Below, piece after piece: positions 13,360 to 14,352 of a stretch of 14,352 bases of DNA. Source of the DNA: Campylobacteraceae bacterium (GTDB lineage Bacteria; Campylobacterota; Campylobacteria; Campylobacterales; Sulfurovaceae); contig JALSPE010000011.1 of assembly GCA_026986085.1 (NCBI GenBank), positions 1 to 14,352 of the forward strand. The letters run 5' to 3'. The translations under genes were made by a program, and so were the position numbers. A model generated the notes under the pieces. It ran no database searches and was not told where the DNA came from. It worked only from the letters and a program-made list of their open reading frames with translations. Positions within the stretch are counted from its first letter, which is position 1. Each line of letters opens with the position of its first letter.

Positions 13360-14352
13360 ATGGAAACAAAAGAGATACAAGTTAGATTAGAGATTATAAA
13401 ACTAGCTACAACAATTGGTGATCACGATATAATATCTATTGAATCAGAAAAATTATCATCAGTGGGAAGCAAAAAAATAGATGAAATAGTATCTCTACTT
13501 TCAGGTAAAAACTACAGACAAGCTCTATATTTAATTAAAAATTATCTTAAAGAGATGGGTGCTAATAGCGAATATGAAGTATATGAAGGGGCATTAGAAG
13601 ATGGAGAGAATGTCTTGGATATAGAAGATATGTTAAGAATGAGTCCATTGGCAAAAGATACAATAAAAGATTACAAAAGAAGCATATATACAAGTGATGA
13701 TTTAGAGAGTTTTTCTAAAAATATTGAAAAGCCAATAAAGCAAGAGTATGAGCAAAATGTTATGGTTACAGATGATAATGAGAGTAGCACTTTTATAAAA
13801 GATATAGAAAATGTTGCAAAAGAAAATATTAAAGCACAAGCTTCAGAAAATGTTGTTGTGTATGATGATAGTGATAGTGAAGAGTTAGCTAATGCAATAG
13901 AGAGTGCAGACAGTGATACACCTTTAGATGAGATTAGTGCTGAAGTTCTTGGCAAAAAGAGTAAAAAGAGAAATGGTCTATCTAAATATAAAAAGCTTAG
14001 AGAGAAGTTTGCAAGAAAAGATAGTATGAAGAGTTCAGATGTTGCAAAGAGTGTTATTGAGAGTGCAAAAGAGAGCATAGAGCCTGAAGATGAAGCAGAA
14101 GATAATAGAAGTGATATTAAAGATGATAGCAGTATAAATAGAAAAATAGAGAGTGTATTTGAAAATATTGTAACTAAAGATAATAGAGAGAGCGAAACTT
14201 TGAGTAGAGATGATGACTCTTTAGATTTTGAAGAGGATGAAAGTTTTGGTAAAGAGTTTAATGGCAACGAGGATAACAGTTTACCTAAAGAGGAGGTAGA
14301 AGATAGAAGGGTTAAAGAGGATATAACTAATATAGATGAAACAAAAGAGGAT
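13360..14352 (+). CDS. Acidic low-complexity protein of unknown function, 3' end outside the window
   Basis: The frame from ATG 13360 is open for 331 codons to the last base of the window. A ribosome site AAAAGGTGG lies seven bases ahead. Residues 1-66 form a compact helical domain (RLEIIKLATTIGD, KKIDEIVSLLSGK, NYRQALYLIKNYLKE), which looks folded. After about residue 75 the chain is mostly D, E, S, N and K. It has acidic stretches (138-192, 240-300) and one strongly basic patch at 198-220 (KKSKKRNGLSKYKKLREKFARK), suggesting a long flexible region able to contact nucleic acid or membranes. There is no signal peptide or membrane helix so far. I do not recognise the family. The 198-codon antisense frame across it is a Ser/Leu-rich shadow of its acidic codons. 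Confidence 0.8.
   Translation, partial: METKEIQVRLEIIKLATTIGDHDIISIESEKLSSVGSKKIDEIVSLLSGKNYRQALYLIKNYLKEMGANSEYEVYEGALEDGENVLDIEDMLRMSPLAKDTIKDYKRSIYTSDDLESFSKNIEKPIKQEYEQNVMVTDDNESSTFIKDIENVAKENIKAQASENVVVYDDSDSEELANAIESADSDTPLDEISAEVLGKKSKKRNGLSKYKKLREKFARKDSMKSSDVAKSVIESAKESIEPEDEAEDNRSDIKDDSSINRKIESVFENIVTKDNRESETLSRDDDSLDFEEDESFGKEFNGNEDNSLPKEEVEDRRVKEDITNIDETKED

Noticed and set aside
13671..14267. 198-codon minus-strand ORF rich in Ser and Leu
   Set aside because: It lies wholly antisense to the acidic plus-strand gene. Its composition is what the complement of D/E/K/S-rich codons gives, and it has no ribosome site or family resemblance.
1..14352. Mobile element, prophage, CRISPR or defence system
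   Set aside because: No transposase, integrase, long terminal repeats, spaced repeat array, or nuclease or toxin genes were found. Gene content looks like ordinary core chromosome.

Overview
This AT-rich window most resembles a chromosomal segment from the Campylobacterota (the former Epsilonproteobacteria), probably a Sulfurimonas/Sulfurovum-like chemolithotroph. That placement rests on protein style and gene neighbourhoods: hemL next to an AtpZ/AtpI-like gene, rsmH followed by a short FtsL-like gene, a PDC-sensor membrane protein, a DUF302 protein and short genes with frequent GTG/TTG starts. It is inference from reading, not a database match. No rRNA, tRNA, CRISPR array, insertion sequence or prophage gene was seen.

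Region 1 (1-3773, plus strand) is a tight run of five genes behind an AT-rich promoter region: an IscU/NifU-type Fe-S scaffold homologue that lacks the first cluster-ligand cysteine, a helical ferritin-like protein of unknown role, phosphatidylserine decarboxylase (psd), a membrane protein with a PDC/Cache-like sensor domain that appears to face the cytoplasm, and a HAD phosphatase. Starts and stops abut or overlap almost throughout.

Region 2 (3764-6884, plus strand) starts with a likely promoter in the 3' end of the HAD gene and continues with hemL (tetrapyrrole synthesis), an AtpZ-like small membrane protein, two unrecognised membrane-linked proteins and a short membrane-anchored c-type cytochrome. 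HemL feeds haem synthesis and the cytochrome uses haem, so a loose respiratory theme is possible, but no direct functional link is proven.

Region 3 (6885-7326) is a gap of about 440 bases between converging genes. It holds several small hairpins, one of them terminator-like, and a start-less open frame on the minus strand.

Region 4 (7327-13147, minus strand) contains a DUF302 membrane-anchored protein with its own leader and, upstream of it, a compact four-gene run read leftward: rsmH (16S rRNA methylation), an FtsL-like division protein, a full-length RND efflux permease and a family 4-type uracil-DNA glycosylase. The last three are joined by short overlaps.

Region 5 (13148-14352) is a divergent intergenic region with two sets of short direct repeats, followed by the first 331 codons of an acidic, low-complexity plus-strand protein that runs off the window.

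Nothing here is clearly a new system. The best leads are the cysteine-deficient scaffold paired with its ferritin-like neighbour, the cytoplasmic PDC-domain membrane protein, the short cytochrome and the repeat-bearing regulatory region at 13148-13359.
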